Shown here piece after piece: positions 15,144 to 23,195 of a stretch of 30,858 nucleotides of DNA. The stretch is from CAZYTX01 sp964650485 (GTDB lineage Bacteria; RBG-13-61-14; DATKZS01), in the NCBI GenBank assembly GCA_964650485.1, contig CAZYTX010000044.1:1-30858 (forward strand). The letters are read 5' to 3'. The notes below the pieces were generated by a model. The model had not been told where the DNA came from, ran no database searches, and saw only the letters and a list, made by a program, of their open reading frames with translations. A program made the translations under genes and the position numbers. Position 1 is the stretch's first letter. Every line of letters starts with the position of its first letter.

Positions 15144-15176
15144 CCCACACGGATCGGAATCCGTGTGGGCCACCCG
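15144..15176 (+). repeat. Palindromic intergenic repeat, copy D, downstream of tyrS
   Basis: A perfect 11-bp hairpin CCCACACGGAT (15144-15154), loop CGGA, ATCCGTGTGGG (15159-15169), followed by CCACCCG. The outer stem and right box match copy A (GTGTGGG then NNACCCGT), but the inner stem differs with paired changes. The left box is only weakly recognisable. It begins 21 bases after the tyrS stop and might also stop transcription, but no T-run follows. Confidence 0.55.
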
Positions 15177-15183
15177 TCGGGGC

Positions 15184-15210
15184 TTGACATTTGGGAAAAG
15201 CTGATAAAAA
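15184..15210 (+). promoter_or_regulatory. Possible promoter of the ABC/chemosensory run
   Basis: A perfect TTGACA (15184-15189) is followed, at a short 15-base spacing, by TAAAAA (15205-15210), with an A/T-rich stretch to about 15233. The -10 is weak, so activator dependence or another sigma factor is possible. It lies 46 bases before the ATG at 15256. Confidence 0.35.
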
Positions 15211-15255
15211 TTTATTTCGAAAAAAGTCAAAATATCCGGGCTCAGGAGACATACC

Positions 15256-16224
15256 ATGACCATGATTGAGGTCCAGGAGATAACAAAGCGGTTCGGCATG
15301 GTCACCGCGGTGGACGAGGTTAGCTTCTCCATCCAAAAGGGCGAGGTAGTGGGATTCTTGGGTCCCAATGCCGCTGGCAAGACCACCACCATGCGCATCC
15401 TTACCTGCTATCTTCCTGCTGACCAGGGGGAGGTCCGGGTTGCCGGCCACGACGTTATCGAGGATTCCATGCAGGTGCGCCAGAGCATCGGGTACCTGCC
15501 CGAGAACGCCCCCCTCTACCTCGACATGCGTGTGGATGCCCTCCTGCATTACGTGGCGTCCATCCGCGGTATCAGCGGCCGGGAGCAGTCCGGGGCCATC
15601 TCCAGGATGGTGGAGGTGTGCGGTCTTTCAGAGGTCTTGAAAAAGCAGGTGGGAGAGCTGTCCCGGGGTTACAAGCAGAGGGTGGGCCTTGCCCAGGCCA
15701 TGATCCACGACCCTGACATACTGATCCTTGACGAGCCCACCTCCGGGCTCGACCCCAACCAGATAAGAGAGATCCGGGCGCTTATAAAAGAGCTTGGCAA
15801 GGAGAAGACCGTGATACTCTCCACCCACATCCTTCCCGAGGTGGAGGCCACCTGCAGCCGGGTGATCATAATCAACCGCGGGAAGATAGTGGCTGACGGC
15901 GACGTGCATGACATCACCAGGGGAAAAGATGCCAACCTGCACGTGGTGCTGATAAGGGGGGACCAGGACAGGATCGAGGCCGGGCTTAAGGGGATCAGCG
16001 ACGTTGAGTCATTCCGCATGGCCGGCAAGGAGGACGGACTCCTGAGGTACGAGGTGCAGGCGAGAGAAGGCGTGCACCTGGGCGAGCAGATATTCCGCAT
16101 GGCCGCGGACCAGGGACTCTCCCTGGCCGAGCTAAAGAGGGAGGGGACCACGCTCGAGTCCGTGTTCGCGGAGCTTACCATGGGGACCGGAGAAAGCGAT
16201 GATGAAGGAAAGCAGAGGGATTAA
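15256..16224 (+). CDS. ABC transporter ATP-binding protein, GldA-type
   Basis: 322 residues. Complete nucleotide-binding domain: Walker A GPNAAGKT (36-43), signature LSRGYKQR (135-142, the LSxGxxQR form of exporter ATPases), Walker B LILDEP (156-161) and switch His191 (ILSTHIL). About 100 extra residues after the ATPase core form the C-terminal domain common in ABC-2 exporters. AGGAG is seven bases before the ATG. The next genes are an ABC-2 permease, a GldG-like protein and a DUF4340 protein, the gene set called gliding-type (GldA/F/G) from Flavobacterium but widespread in other phyla, where the cargo is unknown. Orthology to true gliding genes is not claimed. Confidence 0.92.
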   Translation: MTMIEVQEITKRFGMVTAVDEVSFSIQKGEVVGFLGPNAAGKTTTMRILTCYLPADQGEVRVAGHDVIEDSMQVRQSIGYLPENAPLYLDMRVDALLHYVASIRGISGREQSGAISRMVEVCGLSEVLKKQVGELSRGYKQRVGLAQAMIHDPDILILDEPTSGLDPNQIREIRALIKELGKEKTVILSTHILPEVEATCSRVIIINRGKIVADGDVHDITRGKDANLHVVLIRGDQDRIEAGLKGISDVESFRMAGKEDGLLRYEVQAREGVHLGEQIFRMAADQGLSLAELKREGTTLESVFAELTMGTGESDDEGKQRD

Positions 16225-16227
16225 GCC

Positions 16228-16950
16228 ATGAGCCGCGTATGGGCCATATTCAAAAAGGAGTTCATGGGATACTTCAACTCCCTGACGGGATACTTCTTTC
16301 TGGTTGTGTTTTTAGCCGCAACCAACCTGCTCTACATCTGGTACGCGTTCTTCAATAACATGACCGCTTCCATGAACGAGTACTTCGAGTTCGTGATACC
16401 CGCTTTCTGGCTCTTCATTCCCGCCATCACCATGCGCATGTGGGCGGAGGAGAAGAAGCTTGGCACCCTGGAGCTCATCATGACCATGCCGGTGCGAGAC
16501 GGTGAGGCGGTTGCCGGCAAGTTCCTGGCCAGCCTGGGCTTTCTTGCGCTCACCCTGGCCCTGTCTTTCCTTAGCATCCCTTTGATGATCGAGTCGTTCG
16601 GAGAGCCGGACTGGGGGCCCATCATAGGGGGATACCTGGGCCTACTTCTCCTGGGCGCCAGCTTCATCGCTGTGGGGCTGTCCATATCGTCAATGACCGA
16701 GAACCAGTTCATAGCTTTCATCATCGGGAGCGTCATCTGCCTTATGCTCCTCGGCATCGGAGAGCTCCTGCAACTGGTGGGCTTTCCGGGCTGGGTGCTG
16801 AACCTGGTGGCATGGATAGACGCGGGCACCCATTTTGACAGCATCGGCCGGGGAGTGATCGACTCCCGGGACATTGTTTATTACCTTTCGGTCATCTTCC
16901 TTTTCCTTTTCCTGAATTACCGGTCGGTCACCAGCCGCCGCTGGAAGTGA
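16228..16950 (+). CDS. ABC-2 type permease, GldF-like
   Basis: 240 residues with about six membrane helices: first near 20-38 (YFFLVVFLAATNLLYIWY), others around 55-70, 100-120, 130-155, 163-185, and a last one near 215-230. The segment PAITMRMWAEEKKLGTLELIMTMP is the characteristic cytoplasmic loop of ABC-2/GldF permeases. It would form the membrane pore with the preceding ATPase, whose stop is 3 bases upstream. No start ambiguity: ATG 16228 with AGAGGG upstream. Confidence 0.9.
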   Translation: MSRVWAIFKKEFMGYFNSLTGYFFLVVFLAATNLLYIWYAFFNNMTASMNEYFEFVIPAFWLFIPAITMRMWAEEKKLGTLELIMTMPVRDGEAVAGKFLASLGFLALTLALSFLSIPLMIESFGEPDWGPIIGGYLGLLLLGASFIAVGLSISSMTENQFIAFIIGSVICLMLLGIGELLQLVGFPGWVLNLVAWIDAGTHFDSIGRGVIDSRDIVYYLSVIFLFLFLNYRSVTSRRWK

Positions 16951-16963
16951 GAGGTGAGCATCC

Positions 16964-18610
16964 ATGCAAGCAAGACACAAGGTTTCATACGGCGCCGGCT
17001 CCTGGGCGCTTCTTATCGCGGTCATCGGCATCATCTTTGTCGCCAACTACCTTGCCAAGCAGTCCTTCACAAGGCTGGACCTCACCGAGAACAAACAGTA
17101 CACCCTCAGCCAGTCCACACGGGAGCTCATCTCCGAGCTGCCAGACGTGGTAAGCATCCGCGCGGTCATAAGCTCGAACATCCCGGCGCCCTACAACCAG
17201 CAGACCCGGGAGGTCAAGGACTTCCTCCAGGAGTACGAGACCTATAGCCAGGGCAACATCTCCCTGGAGATACTGGACCCGGTGGGAAAGCCGGACGTAC
17301 AGACCGAGCTTTCAAAGCTTGGCATAAATCCGGTGCAGCTCCCGGTGCGCGGGACCGAGCAGGCCAGCATCATAAACGTGTGGTCGTCCATCTACATCCA
17401 GTACCGGGACAGGACCGACACCTTGAGGAACGTTTTCACCACCGAGACTCTGGAGTACGACCTTACAAGTGCCATCTACCGGATCATCCAGGAGGAGGAG
17501 ACAGGGGTCGGCTTCCTTAAAACGGATGAAGAGCGGGAGCTTGAGAGAGAGTTCGGAACCCTAAAGAGGTCTTTGGAGAAGCAGTTCGAGGTGACCGAGG
17601 TCGAGACCGACGAGCCCGGGGGCATTGACCAGTCCATCGAGGTGCTGATGGTGCTAAACCCCTTCCGGGTGACGGAGAGGGACCTTTTCGAGATTGACCA
17701 GTACATCATGCACGGGGGAAACGCCATATTCCTTGCAGACGGGGTCCGGGTGTTCCTCCAGCCCGGCCAGTTCGGGTCCCAGGTGCCAATGTACGCCATG
17801 CCCTTGAACCAAGGCATGGACAAGCTCGGGGGACTTCTGTCTCATTACGGTGTAAACCGGGAGTACAACCTTGTCCAGGACAAGCCCTTCAGGGCATACC
17901 CTCTCCTGGGCCCCCTCGGCACCGAGTACCCCCTGTTCCCGGTGATAGACATGAGAGCTGACTACCAGCCCGAGCACGCTGTAACCCAGGGTATTGACCA
18001 CCTGGTGTTCGCCTGGGCCAGCTCCCTCCAGGTAGGGGACACACTTAACGGGGTGGAAGCTATCGAGCTGGTAAAGACCTCGCCAGGCTCATGGGTGCAG
18101 GCCGGGAGGCAGCTTGTGGTGGACCCCACAAAGAAGGCCATGCCGCCGTTGCCAATAGAGGGCATGGGCGAGAAGCAGCGCACCCTGGCAGTGCTGCTCA
18201 CCGGCAGGTTCGAGAGCTTCTTCGCGGGTGAGCCGGCTCCCGCGGAGGGAGACACAGCGGAGCAGGCAGAGCAGATTGACAGGAAGGACCAGAGCCCGGA
18301 CACAAACCTGCTGGTCACGGGCTGCTCATACTTTGTCTCTGACATGGTGCCCCTTAGCTCCTCCGACCTCTCCCAGAACATGAACTTCATAATGGGTGCA
18401 ATCGAGTGGATGACAGGCGGATACAAGCTCTCGGATATAAAAAAGCGCAAGGTGGAGGCCAGGCCCATCCAGGAGCTTTCAAGGCTGGACGTGCTCGCCG
18501 CGGGGATCATCGTGCCCCTGGCCGCCCCTCTGGCGGTTATATTGTTCGGGACTCTCAGGTCCCTTGTCAAAAGGACGCAGAAAAAGAAATTCCTGGAGAG
18601 TATGGAGTAA
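16964..18610 (+). CDS. GldG-like ABC transporter auxiliary protein
   Basis: 548 residues. One membrane helix near the N-terminus (about 9-28) and one near the C-terminus (about 508-530) bracket a large periplasmic part. The start of that part, DLTENKQYTLSQSTRELI, is the hallmark of the GldG/COG3225 group, followed by a thioredoxin/GATase-like middle region and an acidic low-complexity insert around 422-442 (PAPAEGDTAEQAEQIDRKDQ). GldG-type proteins accompany a GldA/GldF ABC pair; their molecular role is unsettled. AGGTGAG is 6 bases before the ATG. The gene's TAA overlaps the ATG of the next gene by one base, so translation is probably coupled. Confidence 0.88.
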   Translation: MQARHKVSYGAGSWALLIAVIGIIFVANYLAKQSFTRLDLTENKQYTLSQSTRELISELPDVVSIRAVISSNIPAPYNQQTREVKDFLQEYETYSQGNISLEILDPVGKPDVQTELSKLGINPVQLPVRGTEQASIINVWSSIYIQYRDRTDTLRNVFTTETLEYDLTSAIYRIIQEEETGVGFLKTDEERELEREFGTLKRSLEKQFEVTEVETDEPGGIDQSIEVLMVLNPFRVTERDLFEIDQYIMHGGNAIFLADGVRVFLQPGQFGSQVPMYAMPLNQGMDKLGGLLSHYGVNREYNLVQDKPFRAYPLLGPLGTEYPLFPVIDMRADYQPEHAVTQGIDHLVFAWASSLQVGDTLNGVEAIELVKTSPGSWVQAGRQLVVDPTKKAMPPLPIEGMGEKQRTLAVLLTGRFESFFAGEPAPAEGDTAEQAEQIDRKDQSPDTNLLVTGCSYFVSDMVPLSSSDLSQNMNFIMGAIEWMTGGYKLSDIKKRKVEARPIQELSRLDVLAAGIIVPLAAPLAVILFGTLRSLVKRTQKKKFLESME

Positions 18611-19620
18611 TGAAACCGAGAAGCTCGCTTGTAATACTTGTTGTTGTAGTGGCCGCGGTGGCCGCGATAGCGGTGTACGAGCTGGTGGTGGTGCCTGGAA
18701 AGGAACGGAAAGAGAAGCAGGAGTCGCTCTTTTTCCCCGAGCTTGACAAGCAGGCAGTCACCAGGCTCGAGATTACAAAGGGCGACACCGCGACCGTGCT
18801 GGTAAGGCAGGGGGACACCGCGTGGAAGCTCGGGGACAGCGGGTACAAGGCTGACCAGGAGGCGGTGTCAGGGGCACTGGAAAAGCTTGCAAAGCTGGAG
18901 CGGGGAATAATCGCCTCCAGGAACAAGGAAAGCCATAGAGATTTGGAGGTTGATGAACAGGGTCTCGAGGTGAAGGCAGCCGCAAAGGACGAGCTGCTGG
19001 CGCGACTGGTGATCGGCAAGCAGGGCAAGAGCTATGGCACCAGCTTCGTGAGAAAGGGTGAGAGCGAAGAGGTCTACATGGCCTCCGAGAACCTGAAATC
19101 GAGCTTTGACAAGACGGAAAGCGAGTGGAGGGATAAAAACATCTTCAGTGAAAAGCTCGACCGGGTAACCCGGATTCTAATCGAGCAAGGCCTCTCAGGA
19201 GGCACGCAGGAGTCAATGCTAATAAGCAGGGACAATGAGCAAGGATGGGAGCTGGTGCTGGAGGGAGATACAGCCAAGAAGCTCGCAAAGAGCAAGGTGG
19301 ACTCCCTGGCAAGGACACTTACGAGCCTCAGGGCAGCGGAGTTCGCGGACCAGGTCTCGCTAGAGGAGGCCGGGTTGGATGAGCCGGATAAAAAAGCGAC
19401 GTTCGCCCTGGAGGACGGAAGCTCGCTCACACTGATGGTGGGAGACAAGGATGACTCCAAGTTCTTTGTGAAACGAGGGGACCAGGACACGGTGTTCAAG
19501 GTCTACCAGTACAACGTTAAAAACATCTTCAAGACAAAAGAGGACCTTTTTCCAAAGGAGCAGAAGATGCCGGACGTGAGCCCCGAACTCCCGGCGCCCA
19601 AACTGCAAAAACAAGAATAG
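18610..19620 (+). CDS. DUF4340 protein, periplasmic partner of the GldAFG-type transporter
   Basis: 336 residues. One N-terminal membrane helix (about 7-28, VILVVVVAAVAAIAVYELVVV) and then a soluble beta-rich part with two similar halves. The first begins KQAVTRLEITKGDTATVLVRQ with WKLGDSGYKAD, the second around FALEDGSSLTLMVGDKDDSKFFVKRG. This repeat of 'ligand strand plus W-K/L' is typical of DUF4340 proteins, which regularly follow gldG. The correct start is the ATG at 18610 in TAATG; a longer open frame reading back to 18406 lies wholly inside the previous gene. Function unknown. Confidence 0.85.
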   Translation: MKPRSSLVILVVVVAAVAAIAVYELVVVPGKERKEKQESLFFPELDKQAVTRLEITKGDTATVLVRQGDTAWKLGDSGYKADQEAVSGALEKLAKLERGIIASRNKESHRDLEVDEQGLEVKAAAKDELLARLVIGKQGKSYGTSFVRKGESEEVYMASENLKSSFDKTESEWRDKNIFSEKLDRVTRILIEQGLSGGTQESMLISRDNEQGWELVLEGDTAKKLAKSKVDSLARTLTSLRAAEFADQVSLEEAGLDEPDKKATFALEDGSSLTLMVGDKDDSKFFVKRGDQDTVFKVYQYNVKNIFKTKEDLFPKEQKMPDVSPELPAPKLQKQE

Positions 19621-19860
19621 ATGGTCACCTACAAAGAGTACAGGGAAGAGAAAGAGAACCTTGAAAGGCTTAAAAGCCGGGTTGACAGGATAAGCAGCGA
19701 GATTAAGAGCGGAAGAGTAAAGAGCTGGGAGGAACTCGGCGCCAGGATCGAAGAGGCGAGGCGCCTGTGCGAAGAGCTCTTTCCGGACAAGCTCGAGCTC
19801 TTCGACATGGTATACAAGAGCCGCCTGCAAAGGCTCTGGGAACAGTTCCGCGGACCGTGA
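19621..19860 (+). CDS. Small helical protein, unknown function
   Basis: 79 residues, starting at the base after the previous stop. It is predicted to be entirely helical and highly charged: heptad-like KENLERLKSRVDRISSEIKS, then VKSWEELGARIEEARRLCEELFP, and a last helix LELFDMVYKSRLQRLWEQF. No cysteine motif, signal or membrane segment. I do not recognise a family. Its direct abutment to the DUF4340 gene and position before cheR suggest it belongs to the same transcript. No clear Shine-Dalgarno precedes the ATG, so it may depend on translation of the upstream gene. Codon use looks like its neighbours, which favours a real gene. Confidence 0.6.
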   Translation: MVTYKEYREEKENLERLKSRVDRISSEIKSGRVKSWEELGARIEEARRLCEELFPDKLELFDMVYKSRLQRLWEQFRGP

Positions 19861-19943
19861 CCCTCCCGCCCTCCCCTTTCACGGGCTATTTTAATTGTGT
19901 TCACTAACGCCTTGATATATCCTTGATATGAGCAGGTAGACAA

Positions 19944-21626
19944 ATGGACAGCGGCAGAATATTCAAATTGAAAATGAACCCCCGTCAGGTGGAGAAGTTC
20001 CAGGCATTCTTCATGCAGAACAGCGGGCTGGTGTTCGAGGGAAGACGCATCCAGGAGATGGAGAAGGCCATCGCCCGCCGCATGATAGAGCTCGGCTTCT
20101 CCTCTTTTGACGACTACTATTCTCACATCACCTCCCAGAAGGCGGGAAGGGACGAGATCAACAGCCTGGTCATATCTCTCACCGTGGGCGAGACCATGTT
20201 CTTCCGCACCCCTGACCAGTTCGCAGCGCTCAGGAAGTACGTGCTGCCCGAGCTCATCGAGAAGCAGGCCGCAAAAGACAGGGAGCTTAACATACTCTCG
20301 GCCGGGTGCGCCACCGGGGAAGAGACCTACTCCCTTTTGATGCTGCTGGACGAGCTGGTCCCGGACGTCTCCTCCTGGAACATCCGCGTAGTTGGCGCGG
20401 ACATAAACACCGAGTACCTGGAGGCTGCGAAACAGAGGACCTACACAGAGCGCAAGCTGAGATTGCTGGACCCCGCCACCCGGAGGAGGTACTTCGAGCG
20501 CGTCTCCCGGAACAGCTACAGGATTAACGAGGAGCAGAAAGACAGGGTCGAGTGGAAGCAGTTCAACTTGAACTCGCGCGACTACTCGCCTCTTATAAGA
20601 GACTCCCTTTTCCACCTGGTGCTCTGCCGCAACGTGCTCATTTACTTCAACATCCACACCATAAAAAAGGTAATAATGAGGCTGCACGATATCATAAAGC
20701 CCGAGGGATACCTCATGCTCGGCTACTCTGAAACTCTATTCAAGATAAGCGACTCCTTCCAGAGCCTGCACACACCGGAGGCATTCTTCTACCAGAAGAC
20801 CGGGCGTCCGGCCTGGACGGCGCCCAAACTCCCCCAAAAGACCGAGCCCCTTAAAAGGGATGAACTGCTAAGAGCCCTGGGCAGCAGGCCCCACCCGAGG
20901 TCGGCCCTTAAAGAGGTTGTGAGCTTCAGGGAAATTCCCGCGAGGTCCGGGGGGGAAAGCACGGAAAAAGTGCCGGGAGACGAGGGCTTGCAAACCTTTG
21001 CCCGCACAACAAAAGGCCCCGGGCAGGATGAAATAACCACGGCTGCGGAAAGCGGAGTAGACGGGCTCCCGCAAAAAGAGCCAGAGGAGACCGAGGACAG
21101 CCTGTGGAGCCAGGCCCTGGAGATGTTCGCCAGGGAGGATTTTGAAGGGGCACAAAAAAAATTCGAGCGCATGATAGAGATTAACCCTTGCTCCGCAAGG
21201 GCTCACCTGGGGCTCGGGTTCCTCTACGCAAACATCGGTTCCGAGGACCGCTCCCGGCGCCACGCCGAGGAGGCCATGAGGTACGACGACCTCATGCCCG
21301 AGCTCTACTTCCTCCTGGCCTTGCTTGACGAGAAAAACTTGAACTATGATATGGCAGTGGAAAATTACAAGAGGGTCATACTGCTGGCGCCCGAGTTCGC
21401 CATGGCCCATTTCAACCTGGCAAACCTGTACCTGAAGCTTAAAAGACCGCGCGACGCCAGGAGGGAGTTCGGGAACACCCTGGCCATACTGGAGATTGAC
21501 CAGGAGAACAGCTCGCTCAAGTTCAGCGGCGGGCTTTCAGCAAGGGCGCTTATGAGGTTCTGCGAAATGCAGAGGGAAAAGATCGCAAAGGTTATTCCAG
21601 TGCAGGGAAGAAAGGCGTCAAAGTAA
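19944..21626 (+). CDS. cheR: CheR-type chemoreceptor methyltransferase with TPR tail
   Basis: 560 residues. Residues about 12-85 form the all-helical CheR N-domain. The methyltransferase core has the SAM motif LSAGCATGEETYSL (118-131), GADINTEYLE for the adenosine-binding acid, and LCRNVLIYF in the catalytic core. It transfers methyl groups from SAM to glutamates on chemoreceptors. After a 100-residue low-complexity linker, the C-terminal third (about 390-535) holds tetratricopeptide repeats (ARAHLGLGFLYANIG, PELYFLLALLDEKNLNYDMAVENYKRV, AMAHFNLANLYLKLKRPRDARREF). TPR-tailed CheR proteins such as FrzF use the repeats to select receptor sites. It opens the chemosensory part of the run. Confidence 0.93.
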   Translation: MDSGRIFKLKMNPRQVEKFQAFFMQNSGLVFEGRRIQEMEKAIARRMIELGFSSFDDYYSHITSQKAGRDEINSLVISLTVGETMFFRTPDQFAALRKYVLPELIEKQAAKDRELNILSAGCATGEETYSLLMLLDELVPDVSSWNIRVVGADINTEYLEAAKQRTYTERKLRLLDPATRRRYFERVSRNSYRINEEQKDRVEWKQFNLNSRDYSPLIRDSLFHLVLCRNVLIYFNIHTIKKVIMRLHDIIKPEGYLMLGYSETLFKISDSFQSLHTPEAFFYQKTGRPAWTAPKLPQKTEPLKRDELLRALGSRPHPRSALKEVVSFREIPARSGGESTEKVPGDEGLQTFARTTKGPGQDEITTAAESGVDGLPQKEPEETEDSLWSQALEMFAREDFEGAQKKFERMIEINPCSARAHLGLGFLYANIGSEDRSRRHAEEAMRYDDLMPELYFLLALLDEKNLNYDMAVENYKRVILLAPEFAMAHFNLANLYLKLKRPRDARREFGNTLAILEIDQENSSLKFSGGLSARALMRFCEMQREKIAKVIPVQGRKASK

Positions 21627-21645
21627 TGCCCGGGGGCTTTTGGAG

Positions 21646-22203
21646 ATGAAAGACAAAGGAAAGTTCGAAGAGCTGGACCCCAAGAAGATCATCGAGGAGA
21701 TGAGGCAGGAGTACTGGAGCGGGGTGACCGAGCCGGAGGAGGAGGTTGACGAGAACAGGGCTCAACTGCTGCTCGTGGAGATGGCCGGAGAGCAGTTCGG
21801 CATCCAGGCTGACCGCTGCAAGATGATAACCAAGCTGGGCCACATAACCAGGGTGCCCAATATGCCGCCATACATCCTGGGTGTGATAAACCTGCGCGGC
21901 GAAATCGTGTCCGTGGTTGACCTGGCGGGGCTCTTCGGGCTCAAGGCCGGCGAGCGGGACCAGAAGACCAGGATGGTGGTGGTCCAGTCCGGCGAGGTGA
22001 GGACGGCAATGATAGTGGACAGGGTCTGGGGCATTGACTGGATTTCCATGTCCAGGGTGCGGGAGTCAGAGGAGGCGGCATCCGACTTAAAGGACGAGTA
22101 TATTAAAGGGCATATAGCTCCCGAGCAGGATCAGGATCAATGGATTACGTTCCTGGATATAGACAAGATCGTGCACGGTGACGAAATGTCGTTCTCCAAG
22201 TGA
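21646..22203 (+). CDS. cheW: CheW-type coupling protein
   Basis: 185 residues from ATG 21646 (an in-frame TTG lies two codons earlier). After an acidic 40-residue leader, the CheW fold starts at QLLLVEMAGEQFGIQADRCKMI, with the family signature GVINLRGEIVSVVDLAGLFGL and RMVVVQSGEVRTAMIVDRVWG. CheW bridges chemoreceptors and the CheA kinase in cytoplasmic arrays. The N-terminal leader and a 25-residue tail (EQDQDQWITFLDIDKIVHG) make it longer than E. coli CheW. It begins 19 bases after cheR and ends 18 bases before the receiver-DUF4388 gene. Confidence 0.93.
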   Translation: MKDKGKFEELDPKKIIEEMRQEYWSGVTEPEEEVDENRAQLLLVEMAGEQFGIQADRCKMITKLGHITRVPNMPPYILGVINLRGEIVSVVDLAGLFGLKAGERDQKTRMVVVQSGEVRTAMIVDRVWGIDWISMSRVRESEEAASDLKDEYIKGHIAPEQDQDQWITFLDIDKIVHGDEMSFSK

Positions 22204-22221
22204 GTCCAGCGGGGTCCCTGC

Positions 22222-23160
22222 ATGCTCAAGCTATCAATACTTGCCGTGGACGACAGCCCGGTAATTACGGAGATGATAAGCGACGCTTTCGAGTCGGAAG
22301 GCTACAAGGTCATGAAGGCCCACGACGGGGCCGAGGCCCTGAAGATAGCGCTCCAGCATCACCCGGACCTCATAATCGCGGACATAGCCATGCCCGGAAT
22401 GGACGGCTGGGAGTTGTGCAGCCAGATACGGTCGAACCCTTTCACCTCCTTCATCCCTTTTATCTTTCTAACCCATATGACCGAGGCCCCGGACAGGATC
22501 AAGGGCCTGCAGATGGGCGCGGACGACTACCTTACAAAACCCTTCGAGATGGAGGAGTTGATTGCCAGGGTGCAGCTCATTTTCCAGAGGATGCGAAAGA
22601 GCCAGGAGTCAATGATCACAAGGCAGCACAGCTCCCTGTCAGGTTCAACAAGCGAGATGGCCCTGCCCGACCTCTTACAGATGTTCGGCCTCAACCAGAA
22701 GACGGGACTGTTGCAGATCAGCAAGATAGGCTTTCCGAACGGCGAAATAGCTGTCGAGTCAGGAAGGATCATCGCAGCCGGCGTGGGCAAGATCAGAGGG
22801 CAGAAGGCATTGTTCAGGCTCCTGCGCTGGGAGGATGCCCAGTTCGAGGTCGCGCCCCTCATGGACCATGAGTCCGACCCCGATCTTTCGGAATCAATCG
22901 AGCAGTTGCTCTTGGAGGGCATGCGCCAGATTGACGAGCTGGCCCACATGGAAAAGGACCTGTCCCTCTCGGGGAAAAGGATCGCGGTAAAAAAAAGACC
23001 GCCCCAGTCGGAGATGACGCCCCGCGAGCAAGAGCTCTTCAAGGTCCTGGAATCCGGAAAAGAAATGACGGGAATACTGGACGCCCTCCCCTGGACCGAC
23101 TACGAGGTCTACAGGATGGTGGCTCACTTCATAAAGAAAGGAGCGCTAGAGGCCTTGTGA
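22222..23160 (+). CDS. Response regulator with DUF4388 (PATAN-type) output
   Basis: 312 residues. Receiver domain 1-125 with all key residues: Asp10-Asp11, phosphoacceptor Asp54 (IIADIAMPGMDG), Thr84 and Lys106 (LTKPFE). The second part (about 135-235) is a DUF4388/PATAN domain (MALPDLLQMFGLNQKTGLLQI then GEIAVESGRIIAAGVGKIRGQKALFRLLRW), a module common in delta-proteobacterial and cyanobacterial regulators and thought to bind proteins. The C-terminal 50 residues (MTPREQELFKVLESGKEMTGIL to YRMVAHFIKKGALE) look like a winged-helix-like piece. No DNA-binding domain of known class and no catalytic output domain, so it probably acts by protein contact, perhaps as the output of the CheA hybrid. 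Confidence 0.85.
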   Translation: MLKLSILAVDDSPVITEMISDAFESEGYKVMKAHDGAEALKIALQHHPDLIIADIAMPGMDGWELCSQIRSNPFTSFIPFIFLTHMTEAPDRIKGLQMGADDYLTKPFEMEELIARVQLIFQRMRKSQESMITRQHSSLSGSTSEMALPDLLQMFGLNQKTGLLQISKIGFPNGEIAVESGRIIAAGVGKIRGQKALFRLLRWEDAQFEVAPLMDHESDPDLSESIEQLLLEGMRQIDELAHMEKDLSLSGKRIAVKKRPPQSEMTPREQELFKVLESGKEMTGILDALPWTDYEVYRMVAHFIKKGALEAL

Positions 23161-23195
23161 TGGTCTCCTTGCAAGGTCTCGGCGCGGCGTGAAAA

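Noticed and set aside
15144..15169. Hairpin after tyrS as an intrinsic terminator
   Set aside because: No T-run follows, and it belongs to the repeat family with copies not placed behind genes. A termination side-effect is not excluded.
18406..18609. N-terminal extension of the DUF4340 frame back into the GldG-like gene
   Set aside because: The TAATG overlap and the membrane helix directly after the ATG at 18610 show the true start.
19161..19173. CCGGGTAACCCGG, resembling the right box of the repeat family
   Set aside because: It lies inside the DUF4340 coding frame without the left box or adjacent hairpin; coincidence.
19855..19884. CCGTGA/TCACGG inverted repeat followed by a T-rich stretch as a terminator between the transporter and cheR parts
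   Set aside because: Only 6 bp of stem with an 18-base loop, and the T-run is broken (TATTTTAATT); too weak to call.
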